This document shows, piece by piece, positions 41,582 through 50,246 of a stretch of 53,446 bases of DNA. Numbering within the stretch: the first letter of the stretch is position 1; each line of letters begins with the position of its first letter. Source of the DNA: an uncultured Collinsella sp. (GTDB taxonomy: Bacteria > Actinomycetota > Coriobacteriia > Coriobacteriales > Coriobacteriaceae); NCBI GenBank assembly GCA_900541205.1, contig UQIV01000017.1, forward strand, positions 1 through 53,446. Reading direction: 5' to 3'. The notes under the pieces were generated by a model. That model was not told where the DNA came from and searched no databases. It saw only the letters and a list, made by a program, of their open reading frames with translations. Both the position numbers and the translations under genes were made by a program.

Positions 41582-42814
41582 GTGGCCGTTACCGCGCTGT
41601 ACGTGCACGTTCCGTTTTGCGCCCAAAAGTGCCGGTACTGCGAATTTGATTCGCGCAGTTTTGCTCCATGCGACCTGAGCGCTGCGCTCGATGCCTATTT
41701 TGAGCAGTTGTTCGCGCGCCTCGATGCTTTTGGCAAGGCTGGGGCCCTTGGCCAAATCCGCACCGTCTATGTTGGCGGCGGTACGCCGTCGCTGGCGGGG
41801 GAGCGTCTGGTGGAGTTGGCGCGGCGTATTCGTGCGTGGTGCGCCCCCGTTGAGTTTACCTGCGAGGCCAATCCCGAGTCGCTGACCGCCGAGCTTGCCA
41901 CTGCGCTTACCAAGGTTGGTGTCACACGCGTCTCTCTGGGCGTGCAAACGCTCGATAACACCGAACTTACTGCCATCGGCCGTATTCACGATGCCGATCG
42001 GGCGCTCGCTGCCATCGCGACGGTCAAGAACGCTGGGCTTGACGTGTCGTGCGACCTTATGTGCGGACTTCCCGGGCAAACCGCATCGAGTTGGAAGCGC
42101 ACGCTCGATGGCGTGCTCGCGGCGGCTCCACATCATGTGTCGGTCTACCCGCTTACGCTCGAGGAGGGGACGCCCCTTTATCGCATGGCGTGCCGCGACG
42201 AGTCGCTCGAGCCTGATGAGGATTTTCAGGCCGCCTGCATGGATGTGGCGCGTGAGCGTCTGAGTGCGGCCGGTTATCACCCCTATGAGGTGGCAAGCTA
42301 TGCGCTCGACGGCCATGAGTGCGCCCATAACATTGCCTACTGGACCGGACGGGGCTACCTGGGCCTGGGTCGTTCTGCTGCGGGCATGCTCGACGCCGAG
42401 GATTTCGACCGTCTTGCAGGTTTGTTCCCCGGCGTGTCTTCTCGAGGCGATGCGTTCCGCGTGCGTCTGGTGCAACGTGACGATGACGCGACGGCGTTCG
42501 AGGCCGAATATCTGCCGCAGCGCGAGGCTGCGGCCGAAGACCTGATGCTTGCTTGTCGCATGACGCGCGGTGTCGCGTCCGACCTGTTGATTCGCGTGGC
42601 TCGTGTCATCCCGGCCGATGAGCTGACAGCTGCTTGCGATCGCGTGCTCGAATTGGGTCTTGCCACATGGGTGCCCGAGACGCTCGGGGTCCATGAGGGA
42701 CCCTTCACTTCGGCAGATGTCGTCGCGGGCCATGTTCGAGCTCGTTTAGCACCGACACACCTGGGCTGGCTCGATGGAAATGTTCTGTTCGAGCTGTTTT
42801 GGGATCTAGCTTAG
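41582..42814 (+). CDS. hemW: HemW-like radical SAM protein (coproporphyrinogen III oxidase-like)
   Basis: Protein of 410 residues. The radical SAM cluster is LYVHVPFCAQKCRYCEFDSR, three cysteines as CxxxCxxC. Next are TVYVGGGTPSLAG, FTCEANPESL, TRVSLGVQTLDNTEL and HVSVYPLTLEEGTPLYRM. The C-terminal HemN_C domain includes HECAHNIAYWTGRGYLGLG. The third residue after the cluster pattern is Glu-Phe-Asp rather than the NFY-like sequence of HemN, in keeping with HemW heme chaperones. GTG 41582 lies two bases after dusB. lepA-hemW-dnaJ linkage is common. Confidence 0.9.
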   Translation: MAVTALYVHVPFCAQKCRYCEFDSRSFAPCDLSAALDAYFEQLFARLDAFGKAGALGQIRTVYVGGGTPSLAGERLVELARRIRAWCAPVEFTCEANPESLTAELATALTKVGVTRVSLGVQTLDNTELTAIGRIHDADRALAAIATVKNAGLDVSCDLMCGLPGQTASSWKRTLDGVLAAAPHHVSVYPLTLEEGTPLYRMACRDESLEPDEDFQAACMDVARERLSAAGYHPYEVASYALDGHECAHNIAYWTGRGYLGLGRSAAGMLDAEDFDRLAGLFPGVSSRGDAFRVRLVQRDDDATAFEAEYLPQREAAAEDLMLACRMTRGVASDLLIRVARVIPADELTAACDRVLELGLATWVPETLGVHEGPFTSADVVAGHVRARLAPTHLGWLDGNVLFELFWDLA

Positions 42815-42824
42815 GCCGCTCGGG

Positions 42825-42830
42825 TAGAAT
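42825..42830 (+). promoter_or_regulatory. Possible -10 element of the first dnaJ-type gene
   Basis: TAGAAT follows the same CCGCTCGGGTA (42816-42826, overlapping) seen before lepA. It would give a leader of about 35 nt with AGGAGG. No CIRCE-type operator is visible. Confidence 0.45.
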
Positions 42831-42872
42831 TACCGGAATATATACGCTGCTGTGAGCAGGAGGTTGCCGCGC

Positions 42873-43976
42873 ATGGCGACGATGAACGAAAAAGATTACT
42901 ACGAGATTTTGGGTGTCTCCAAGGACGCCACCTCGCGTGATATTCAAAAGGCCTTTCAGCAAAAGGCCCGCAAGCTCCATCCGGACGTCAACAAAGAGCC
43001 GGATGCCGAGGAAAAGTTTAAAGAGGTTTCCGAGGCCTACGCCGTGCTTTCGGATGAGCAAAAACGTTCGCGCTACGACGCCATGCGTTCTGGCAATCCC
43101 TTTGCCGGTGCTCCTACGGCTTCGCCCTATGGTGGTGGCTACGCCGGCAACACGGGTTATGGCAATCCCTTTGAGGGCGGCTTTCCCTTTGGTGGCGCCT
43201 GGGGCCAGCAGCGTCGCGGGCAGGCTGCCTACAATCCCGAGAACGGTGCCAACGTGGTCGTCGATATCAAACTCGACGCCAAGGAGGCCAAGGGCGGTGC
43301 CCGCAAGACCGTCCGCTACACGCGTTTCGATACGTGCGGACATTGCGGCGGTTCGGGTTCTGTCTCCTCCGAGCATGCCCATACCTGCCCAAGCTGTGGC
43401 GGCCGCGGCCACATTGACGTCGACCTGTCCTTCCTGTTTGGTGCAGGCACGTTCCAGTCGGTTTGCCCCGAGTGCGGCGGTTCCGGTAAGGTCGTGGCCG
43501 ACCCCTGCCCTGATTGCGGTGGCAGCGGTCGTACTCGCGTAACCTCCGAGCAGACGATTGAGTTTCCTGCCGGCACGCACGATGGCGACGAGGTCCGCAT
43601 TAGCGGCATGGGTCATGCTGGCACCAACGGTGCCGCGGGCGGCGACCTGGTCGGCCGCGCCCATGTTGAAGCCGAGCGCTTGGAAGGCAAAGCTCGTACC
43701 GGTTTTTACCTGATGGGCATCGTGGCGCCGTTTTTGGTGCTCTCGGCCATCTCGGGCGTGTTCTCGGCCTTTGCCGTGATGTGCTTTATTCCGTTTACCA
43801 TGGGCCTGTTCATGGTGCTTTCGGACGGTGTGCTTCATCGCAGTCTGCTGTGGTGGAAGCGCGGTGCGATGCAGTTTGCCAACGGTTTTGCCAACGGCTT
43901 CATGTTCGCGCTCGTGTCGGTTTGGTTCGCGAGCTGCTCGCAACGGGCCATGCTTTCGCCGTACCAAATGCAATAA
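42873..43976 (+). CDS. DnaJ-like co-chaperone with C-terminal membrane segments
   Basis: Protein of 367 residues. The J domain (about 7-70) has HPD at 36-38. A Gly/Phe/Tyr-rich linker follows (SPYGGGYAGNTGYGNPFEGG). The zinc region holds all four repeats: CGHCGGSG, CPSCGGRG, CPECGGSG, CPDCGGSG. After a short peptide-binding part (IEFPAGTHDGDEVRISGMGH) the usual C-terminal domain II and dimerisation helix are missing. In their place are hydrophobic spans: FYLMGIVAPFLVLSAISGVF, AVMCFIPFTMGLFMVL and a third near FANGFMFALVSVWFASC. The start at 42873 has AGGAGG 9 nt upstream. It is probably a membrane-tethered DnaJ-type protein; a normal DnaJ follows directly. Confidence 0.85.
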   Translation: MATMNEKDYYEILGVSKDATSRDIQKAFQQKARKLHPDVNKEPDAEEKFKEVSEAYAVLSDEQKRSRYDAMRSGNPFAGAPTASPYGGGYAGNTGYGNPFEGGFPFGGAWGQQRRGQAAYNPENGANVVVDIKLDAKEAKGGARKTVRYTRFDTCGHCGGSGSVSSEHAHTCPSCGGRGHIDVDLSFLFGAGTFQSVCPECGGSGKVVADPCPDCGGSGRTRVTSEQTIEFPAGTHDGDEVRISGMGHAGTNGAAGGDLVGRAHVEAERLEGKARTGFYLMGIVAPFLVLSAISGVFSAFAVMCFIPFTMGLFMVLSDGVLHRSLLWWKRGAMQFANGFANGFMFALVSVWFASCSQRAMLSPYQMQ

Positions 43977-44057
43977 CATCAAACCCTCTGTTTGCGGCCG
44001 CCCCAGCTTGGGTATAGGACGCACTGTGACAATAATGAAAGTCGGAAGGATTCGGTC

Positions 44058-45206
44058 GTGTCGGAAAATAGGGATTACTACGAGGTGCTTGGCGTCGATA
44101 GGGATGCCGACGCGCGGACGATTAAGCGTGCGTTTCTAAAGAAGGCCCGTACCGTACACCCGGACGTTTCGGACGACCCCGAGGCCGAGGCCAAGTTCAA
44201 GGAGCTCAACGAGGCTTATTCCGTTCTTTCCGATGAGCAGAAGCGTGCTAACTACGACCGATACGGCACTGCCGACGGCCCTGGTGGTTCGGGCTACGTT
44301 GATATCAACGATATTTTTGGTGGCATGGGCATGGACGACTTGTTCTCGTCGTTCTTTGGCGGCGGTGCCGGCGGTGGCGCCCGCAGCCGTCGTGAGCGTC
44401 GTCGCGGACGTGACATGGCCATCTCTCTTTCGGTGACGCTCGAGGAGGCGGCGCTCGGCTGCAAAAAGACGATCAACTATGACCGCCTTGCTCCTTGCGA
44501 GGACTGCAATGGCACCGGTAGGGCAGAGGGCGCACAGGAAAAGCAGTGCGGCCGCTGCCACGGTACGGGCTACGTCACGACGGTTCAGCGTTCTTTCCTG
44601 GGCCAGGTTCAGTCTTCCTCGCCTTGCCCCGACTGCCATGGCGAGGGCACGGTTATCGACCATCCCTGCGAGACCTGCGACGGTCAGGGCCGCACGCCTT
44701 CGCATGAAAAGATCGACATCGATATTCCCGCCGGCGTTTCGACCGGTCGCCAGCTGCGTGTGAGCGGCTTTGGCGAGGCCGGCCTTCGCGGCGAGCCTTC
44801 GGGCGACCTGATTGTCAACGTGCGCGTTGCCGACCATGAGCGCTTTAAGCGCAACGGTGACGACCTGTACCTCGTGAGCGATATCTCGATTGCGCAGGCT
44901 GCGCTTGGCTGCGAGATCGAGGTCGAGGGCATTATGCCGGACGAGGTCGTTAAGGTGACGGTTCCCGCCGGCGCCCAGTACGGCGACACCGTGAGCGTCA
45001 ATAACTACGGCATGCCGCGCATTGGCGGTGGCGGTTCGCGTGGCCGCCTGATCGTGCAACTGCGCGTGGTCGTTCCCACCAATCTTTCCAATAAGCAACG
45101 CGAGCTGCTCCGTGCTTTTGCCGACGAGATGGGCGATGACGTCGCTTCCGGTAAGAAGTCGGTGACCGACCGTATCAAGAGTGCCCTCGACGATATCCTC
45201 GATTAA
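44058..45206 (+). CDS. dnaJ: Chaperone protein DnaJ
   Basis: Protein of 382 residues with the complete DnaJ layout: J domain with HPD in ARTVHPDVSD, Gly/Phe region (NDIFGGMGMDDLFSSFFGGG), domain I (MAISLSVTLEEAALGCKKTI), four zinc repeats (CEDCNGTG, CGRCHGTG, CPDCHGEG, CETCDGQG), domain II (LYLVSDISIAQAALGCEIEV) and a C-terminal dimer region. It activates DnaK ATPase and holds unfolded clients. GTG 44058 follows GGAAGGA. It is separated from the membrane DnaJ-type gene by 81 nt. Confidence 0.96.
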   Translation: MSENRDYYEVLGVDRDADARTIKRAFLKKARTVHPDVSDDPEAEAKFKELNEAYSVLSDEQKRANYDRYGTADGPGGSGYVDINDIFGGMGMDDLFSSFFGGGAGGGARSRRERRRGRDMAISLSVTLEEAALGCKKTINYDRLAPCEDCNGTGRAEGAQEKQCGRCHGTGYVTTVQRSFLGQVQSSSPCPDCHGEGTVIDHPCETCDGQGRTPSHEKIDIDIPAGVSTGRQLRVSGFGEAGLRGEPSGDLIVNVRVADHERFKRNGDDLYLVSDISIAQAALGCEIEVEGIMPDEVVKVTVPAGAQYGDTVSVNNYGMPRIGGGGSRGRLIVQLRVVVPTNLSNKQRELLRAFADEMGDDVASGKKSVTDRIKSALDDILD

Positions 45207-45215
45207 GGAGCCCGC

Positions 45216-46508
45216 GTGCTCGCACCCCATATTTCCGTCGTCAACCTCGGCTGCCGTGTCAACCGGGTTGAGTCTGACCGTATCACTGCCGATCTTATGC
45301 GCCTGGGCTTTGCTATGGTGGAGCCCCAGGATGCCGATCTGATCGTCATTAACACCTGTGCCGTTACGGGCGAGGCCGAGGCCAAGACCCGTAAGGCCGT
45401 CCGTCATGCGCTGGCCCATCCAAATGAGCCCTATGTGGTCGTAACCGGCTGCGTCGTCAACCTGCATCCCGAGGAGCTGCTGGAGCTTTCGGATCGCGTG
45501 ATCGCCGAGCCGTCCAAGATCGATGTCGCCGAACGTGTCTGTGAGGTGCTGGGCGTTGAGTCCGATAGCGTTCCCGCCTGCAGCGATGGCGAGGTGGTCG
45601 ATGCGCTCGGCCGCTCTCGCCTGGGCGTGAAGATTCAGGACGGCTGCAACCATTGCTGCACCTATTGCATTGTGTGGAAGGCACGCGGCCCCGAGCGCTC
45701 CGTGCCCGTCGAGTCCGTGCTCGAGCAAGTTCGCGAGGCCCAGGAGGCCGGCGTGCCCGAGGTGGTGCTGACCGGTGTGAACCTGGGTGCCTACGATGGC
45801 AAGAGCGCGACAGACGAACACGTTGAGATCGATGAGCTTCTCGAGGCCATTATGGAGCGCACGTCTATCCCTCATGTGCGCATTTCCTCGGTCGAGCCCA
45901 TGGATATCTCTGAGCGCCTGCTTAAGGTTATGGCACGCTATCCGCAGCGTATCGCCCCGTTTTTGCACCTGCCTGTGCAGTCCGGCTGCACGGCGACCCT
46001 GCATCGCATGGGCCGTCCCTATAGCGCCGAGGCCTTTGAGGACACGGTGCGTATGATTCGCGCCAACTTGCCCCAGGCGTCCCTTTCGTGCGATGTCATC
46101 GTCGGTTTTCCTGGCGAGACGGACGAGGAGTTCGAGGAGTCGCTTGCGCTGTGTCGCCGTGTGGGTTTCTCGCGTATGCACGTGTTCCGCTACAGCAAGC
46201 GTCCCGGTACCCTTGCTGCCGACATGCCCGACCAGGTGCCGCCCGAGGTTATGGCCGAGCGCAGCCGCCGTATGCGGGCCGCGGCACAGGAGCTCGCTAT
46301 TGCCGACGCTCGTCGTCGCGTGGGCACGGTCGAGCGTGCCGTGCTCGAGTATGGTGACAACTTGACGCTCGGCTCGTTCCATCATGCCCGTCTTGACGAT
46401 ACCTGTGGACTTACAGCCCCGTGCCTGCTCGATGTTGCTATCATCGGAGTCGATGATTCCGGCTTGGTCCATGCGCGCAGGGAGGTTCATGGAAGCCTCG
46501 AAGATTAG
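45216..46508 (+). CDS. mtaB: tRNA t6A37 methylthiotransferase MtaB
   Basis: Protein of 430 residues, a radical SAM methylthiotransferase making ms2t6A37. The N-terminal UPF0004 domain has NLGCRVNRVESDRI, VINTCAVTGEAEAKTRK and VVTGCVV with the three auxiliary-cluster cysteines. The radical SAM motif is KIQDGCNHCCTYCIVWKARG; family members more often read CTYCIIPYARG, so the Pro-Tyr pair is Trp-Lys here. Later blocks are LTGVNLGAYDG, RISSVEPMDIS, HLPVQSGCTATLHRMGR and DVIVGFPGETDEEFEES, then a TRAM region. GTG 45216 follows AAGGAG. Confidence 0.93.
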   Translation: MLAPHISVVNLGCRVNRVESDRITADLMRLGFAMVEPQDADLIVINTCAVTGEAEAKTRKAVRHALAHPNEPYVVVTGCVVNLHPEELLELSDRVIAEPSKIDVAERVCEVLGVESDSVPACSDGEVVDALGRSRLGVKIQDGCNHCCTYCIVWKARGPERSVPVESVLEQVREAQEAGVPEVVLTGVNLGAYDGKSATDEHVEIDELLEAIMERTSIPHVRISSVEPMDISERLLKVMARYPQRIAPFLHLPVQSGCTATLHRMGRPYSAEAFEDTVRMIRANLPQASLSCDVIVGFPGETDEEFEESLALCRRVGFSRMHVFRYSKRPGTLAADMPDQVPPEVMAERSRRMRAAAQELAIADARRRVGTVERAVLEYGDNLTLGSFHHARLDDTCGLTAPCLLDVAIIGVDDSGLVHARREVHGSLED

Positions 46509-47475
46509 ACTTACCGTTCCCGAGGGTATCGACCCCTCGTGCGTTTTGGGCGCCGGCGACGGCGTCCTTCGTGCGCTCGAGAGCTTGGTTCTCGCCCATG
46601 TGGTCGCCCGTGGCGATAGCATCGCCGTGAGCGGTGATCCGGAAGAGGTCGAACTCGTGGCGCGTTTTTTCGAACACGCTTTTCGCGAGGCGGCCGCCGG
46701 GCGCACGCTGTCTGCCGACGATGTCTCTCGCTGCCTAGCCGTCTTGCGCGACGGTGAGCATGAGGCTACGTCGCTTCGCGATGACGTGCTGCTTTCGTAT
46801 CGCGGCCGTGCCATTCGCCCCAAGACGCTCGGCCAAAAGCGCTATGTGGATGCCATTCGCTCGCATACCATCACGTTTGGCCTGGGTCCTGCCGGCACCG
46901 GTAAGACTTATCTGGCCATGGCGCTCGCCGTTGCCGCGCTCAAGCGCCACGAGGTGGGCCGTCTGATCTTGACGCGTCCGGTTGTCGAGGCGGGGGAGAA
47001 CCTAGGCTTTTTGCCCGGTACCCTCGAGGAAAAGATCGATCCCTACATGCGTCCGCTCTACGACGCCCTTTTTGACATGATGGATCGCGAGCGCACCGAT
47101 GAGCTTATGGAGCGCGGCGTAATCGAGATCGCCCCGCTTGCCTACATGCGCGGCCGCACACTGAGCGATGCCTTCGTGGTGCTCGACGAGGCGCAAAATA
47201 CCACGCCCGAGCAGATGAAGATGTTTCTGACGCGCCTGGGCTTCAACTCCAAATTTGTGATCACCGGTGACTTGAGCCAGCGCGACCTGGTGGGTCGTCG
47301 TGGCGGTCTTGCCGACGTTGAGCAGATTTTGGGCCGTGTCGACGATGTCGCATTTTCGCACCTCGAGCGCGCCGACGTGGTGCGCCATGCCTTGGTGGGA
47401 CGTATCGTCGAGGCATACGATACTTATGATGATGTGCGTGAGAAACGCGTACGTGACCGAAAGGAGTCCCGTTGA
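46489..47475 (+). CDS. phoH: PhoH-like ATPase (YbeZ)
   Basis: Protein of 328 residues. A KH-like N-terminal part (VARGDSIAVSGDPEEVELVA) precedes the PhoH ATPase domain with Walker A FGLGPAGTGKTYLAMALA, RLILTRPVVEAGENLGFLPG, Walker B AFVVLDEAQNTTPEQMKMFL and TGDLSQRDL. PhoH-like proteins act with YbeY in 16S rRNA maturation, and ybeY follows with a 4-nt overlap. ATG 46489 lies inside the end of mtaB (20-nt overlap) and has GGGAGG at 46480-46485. Confidence 0.95.
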   Translation: MEASKIRLTVPEGIDPSCVLGAGDGVLRALESLVLAHVVARGDSIAVSGDPEEVELVARFFEHAFREAAAGRTLSADDVSRCLAVLRDGEHEATSLRDDVLLSYRGRAIRPKTLGQKRYVDAIRSHTITFGLGPAGTGKTYLAMALAVAALKRHEVGRLILTRPVVEAGENLGFLPGTLEEKIDPYMRPLYDALFDMMDRERTDELMERGVIEIAPLAYMRGRTLSDAFVVLDEAQNTTPEQMKMFLTRLGFNSKFVITGDLSQRDLVGRRGGLADVEQILGRVDDVAFSHLERADVVRHALVGRIVEAYDTYDDVREKRVRDRKESR

Positions 47476-47981
47476 GTGTATTGATCAGCAACGATGCCGA
47501 GCTCGATACGCTGCTCGACGCGCAGGAGGTGGAGCACATCTGCGAGGTTGTGCTTGACGCCGAGGGCGTTGAACGTGAAGTCGAGATTTCCCTTTCGTAT
47601 GTCGACGAGGACGAGATGCACGAGCTCAACCATGAGTGGCGCGGTATCGACCGCACCACCGATGTGCTCTCGTTTGAGTGCGATTCGGCCTTTGACGATG
47701 ACATTCCCGCCGATGAGACGCTCGAGCTCGGCGATATTATCTTGGCCCCGCAGGTTATTGCCCGTCAGGCCCCCGGTTTTGGCAATAGCCCCGCTGACGA
47801 GTGCCGTCTGATGCTCGTTCACGGCATGCTGCACCTGCTGGGCTATGACCACATCGAGGACGACGAGGCCGAGGTCATGGAGGCCCGCGAGGACGCCATC
47901 CTGCGCGATCTGGCGCTCGAGCGCGGCGAGGACCCTAAGCTAGTCCACGTCGGCCCCATCACCAACCACGCCCACGACTAG
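47472..47981 (+). CDS. ybeY: Endoribonuclease YbeY
   Basis: Protein of 169 residues, a zinc-dependent rRNA maturation and quality-control RNase. The metal site is LMLVHGMLHLLGYDHIEDDE, the HGxLHLxGYDH signature. Also seen are LSYVDEDEMHELNHEWRGID and TDVLSFECD. The start is TTG 47472 overlapping the phoH stop as TTGA, with AAGGAG upstream. The C-terminus extends about 20 residues past the catalytic domain. With phoH, dgkA and era it forms a widely conserved operon. Confidence 0.95.
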   Translation: MSVLISNDAELDTLLDAQEVEHICEVVLDAEGVEREVEISLSYVDEDEMHELNHEWRGIDRTTDVLSFECDSAFDDDIPADETLELGDIILAPQVIARQAPGFGNSPADECRLMLVHGMLHLLGYDHIEDDEAEVMEAREDAILRDLALERGEDPKLVHVGPITNHAHD

Positions 47982-47990
47982 GAGCCGTCT

Positions 47991-48368
47991 ATGATTCCCG
48001 GATCGAACAAGGACCATCCGTCCTTCTTAAAGTCGTTTTCCTACGCCATGGAGGGCTTCGTCACCGCCGTCAAGACCGAGCGCAACATTAAGGTCATGCT
48101 CGTGGCGGGCGTGTGCACTGTCATTGCCGGCTGTATCGTGGGGCTCGACATTGCCGAGTGGGCCACGATTATCATCTGTTGTGGCCTGGTGATTCACGGC
48201 GAGCTGTGCAACACCGCTATGGAGGCTATCGTCGACCTAGCGACCCAGGAGCTCCATCCGCTGGCCAAGCGTGCGAAGGACATCGCCGCCGCCTCTGTAT
48301 ACGTTCTTTCCATCACCGCCGCGATTGTGGGCGTACTGGTATTTGCCCACGCGCTCGACTTTATTTAG
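47991..48368 (+). CDS. dgkA: Diacylglycerol/undecaprenol kinase family
   Basis: Small membrane protein of 125 residues with three hydrophobic helices (about 32-52, 55-75, 101-121). The signature is GELCNTAMEAIVDL followed by HPLAKRAKDIAAASVYVLS. In Gram-positive bacteria such proteins mostly phosphorylate undecaprenol, which fits the nearby uppS and cell-wall lipid metabolism. The substrate is inferred. ATG 47991 is 9 nt after ybeY with AGGAG in between. Confidence 0.93.
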   Translation: MIPGSNKDHPSFLKSFSYAMEGFVTAVKTERNIKVMLVAGVCTVIAGCIVGLDIAEWATIIICCGLVIHGELCNTAMEAIVDLATQELHPLAKRAKDIAAASVYVLSITAAIVGVLVFAHALDFI

Positions 48369-48380
48369 AAAGGGATTCCC

Positions 48381-49448
48381 ATGTCCGACAATATGCAGCC
48401 TACCGATGAGATTTTGGACGACGAGTCCCTGGACGCGGTGGATACCGAGGAGCTCGAGGATGTCGAGGAGTTCGACCCGTTTGAGGGTATGAGCGACGAG
48501 GAACTCGACGCCCTGTGCGACGAGGACGACAACCTCGCGGGCTTTGGTGACGTGGAGCCCGGTTTCCGCAGCGGCTTTGTGGCCCTGGTCGGTCGTCCCA
48601 ACGCTGGCAAGTCTACGCTGCTTAATGCCTGCTATGGCAAAAAGGTCGCCATCACCTCGCCGGTGGCCCAGACGACCCGCCGCCGCATGCGCGCCGTCGT
48701 CAACCGCCCCGGCTACCAGCTGGTCTTTGTCGATACCCCGGGTATTCATAAGCCCAAGGACGGCTTGGGATCCGAGCTCAACAAGAGCGCGTTGTTCGAG
48801 CTGAACGATGTCGATGTTGTCGCGTTTTTGATTGATGCCACCAAACCGATCGGCAGGGGAGACGCCTGGGTTGCCGAGCGCGTCAGATGCGCTCGTTCCA
48901 AGAAGGTCCTGGTGCTCACCAAGGCCGATGAGGCCGACCCCACACAGGTCATGGAGCAGCTTAAGGCAGCCCACGAACTCATGGAATATGACGACGAGAT
49001 CGTGACGTCGTCGGTCAAGAACTTCAACGTCGATGCCTTTATCGAGACCGTTGCGCACTTTTTGCCTGAGGGTCCGCGTTGGTTCCCCGAGGACATGGGT
49101 ACCGACGCTTCCGACGAGACGCTCGTTGCCGAGTTTGTGCGCGAGAAGGTCTTGCGCCGCACCCGTGATGAGATCCCGCACTCCGTTGGCGTGATCTGCG
49201 ATGCGCTCGAGCAGACCAAGAAGGTGCTTCGCGTGCACGCCACCATTTACGTCGAGCGCGAGGGCCAAAAGGGCATCATCATCGGCAAGGGCGGCGAGAT
49301 GATCAAGCATATCGGTATCGACGCCCGTCGCGATCTTGAGCGCATCTTTGGCACGCAGGTCTTTTTGGAGCTGGACGTGAAGGTCAAGGCCGGCTGGCGT
49401 GACGACGAGGCCCAGATTCGCCGCTTTGGCTACAACGCCGAGGACTAA
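48381..49448 (+). CDS. era: GTPase Era with acidic N-terminal extension
   Basis: Protein of 355 residues. Era binds the 3' end of 16S rRNA during 30S maturation. G1 is GRPNAGKS (71-78), followed by TSPVAQTTRRRM, G3 DTPGIHKPKDG, and G4 as TKAD, a known variant of NKxD. The C-terminal KH domain has KGIIIGKGGEMIKHIG. The first ~58 residues are an extra, strongly acidic segment (runs such as DTEELEDVEEFDPFEG) not found in standard Era, where G1 is near residue 15. The start has AAAGGGA upstream. The ybeY-dgkA-era-recO order is conserved. Confidence 0.95.
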   Translation: MSDNMQPTDEILDDESLDAVDTEELEDVEEFDPFEGMSDEELDALCDEDDNLAGFGDVEPGFRSGFVALVGRPNAGKSTLLNACYGKKVAITSPVAQTTRRRMRAVVNRPGYQLVFVDTPGIHKPKDGLGSELNKSALFELNDVDVVAFLIDATKPIGRGDAWVAERVRCARSKKVLVLTKADEADPTQVMEQLKAAHELMEYDDEIVTSSVKNFNVDAFIETVAHFLPEGPRWFPEDMGTDASDETLVAEFVREKVLRRTRDEIPHSVGVICDALEQTKKVLRVHATIYVEREGQKGIIIGKGGEMIKHIGIDARRDLERIFGTQVFLELDVKVKAGWRDDEAQIRRFGYNAED

Positions 49449-49463
49449 GGACGCGCGGCGCGC

Positions 49464-50213
49464 ATGGCAGGCTCCCGGACATATCGCACGAAAGTGCTCG
49501 TGCTCGATAAGACTAAGCTCAAAGAGACCGACCTGATCTTGACGATGCTTGACGAGCGGGGACGGCAGGTTCGTGCCGTGGCAAAGGGCGCCCGCAAACC
49601 CGGCGGACGCCTGGCTGCGCGCTGCGAGCTGTTCTGTACGGTCGATATGCTGCTCGCACATGGACGGTCACTCGACGTGGTTTCTCAGGCCGAGCTTATG
49701 GAGGCGCCGCTCGGCGCTGCGCCCGATTACGAGACGACCTGCGCCGCAAGCGCGATCGCCGAGGTCGCGCGCGTGTGCTCGTTCGAGGACGCCGAGGACC
49801 CGTTTACCTTTGCCATAACGCAGCGAGCGCTTGCCCTGGTGGGCAGCGGGCTTGACATGGCACATATGGACCTACTTGTGGCGGCATATGTCTTTAAGCT
49901 GCTATCGCACGTTGGCTATCGTCCCGATTTTTCGGCCTGTGTGCTGTGCGGAGACCCCATGCTGTCGTATTTTTCAGCCCAGGCGGGCGGTCTCATGTGC
50001 GGGTCGTGCGCGTCGAGCGTTCCAGGTGCCGAACTGGTGTCGACCGGTGAGACCGCATGGCTGCGCGCCCTCATGTCCATGACCTTCGATGCGCTCATGG
50101 CCGAGCGAATCGACCCGCATACGGCGGCATTCCTGCTCGGGCTTTCGCATGTTTGGGCTGCGACGCACACCGATCAGCGCCTCCGCGCGATGGAATTCAT
50201 GTTGGGTCGGTGA
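49464..50213 (+). CDS. recO: DNA repair protein RecO
   Basis: Protein of 249 residues. RecO anneals complementary strands and with RecR loads RecA on SSB-coated DNA. The OB-fold N-terminus reads YRTKVLVLDKTKLKETDLIL and VRAVAKGARKPGGRLAARCE. The helical C-terminus has a C4 zinc knuckle: CVLCG and CGSCASS. ATG 49464 is 15 nt after era. In transformation RecO can work with DprA, whose gene is also in this window. Confidence 0.93.
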   Translation: MAGSRTYRTKVLVLDKTKLKETDLILTMLDERGRQVRAVAKGARKPGGRLAARCELFCTVDMLLAHGRSLDVVSQAELMEAPLGAAPDYETTCAASAIAEVARVCSFEDAEDPFTFAITQRALALVGSGLDMAHMDLLVAAYVFKLLSHVGYRPDFSACVLCGDPMLSYFSAQAGGLMCGSCASSVPGAELVSTGETAWLRALMSMTFDALMAERIDPHTAAFLLGLSHVWAATHTDQRLRAMEFMLGR

Positions 50214-50240
50214 TGATGCGCAGGCGCGGGCTGCTTGTGG

Positions 50241-50246
50241 TAACAT
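50241..50246 (+). promoter_or_regulatory. Possible -10 element of rpsO
   Basis: TAACAT lies about 105 nt before rpsO, leaving a long leader with the hairpin GTCGCC-CGTG-GGCGAC (50316-50331) near the ribosome binding site. Confidence 0.35.

Noticed and set aside
44136..46823. Long minus-strand frame of 895 codons across dnaJ and mtaB.
   Set aside because: It spans two well-supported plus-strand genes and their boundary, which shows it is a compositional shadow.
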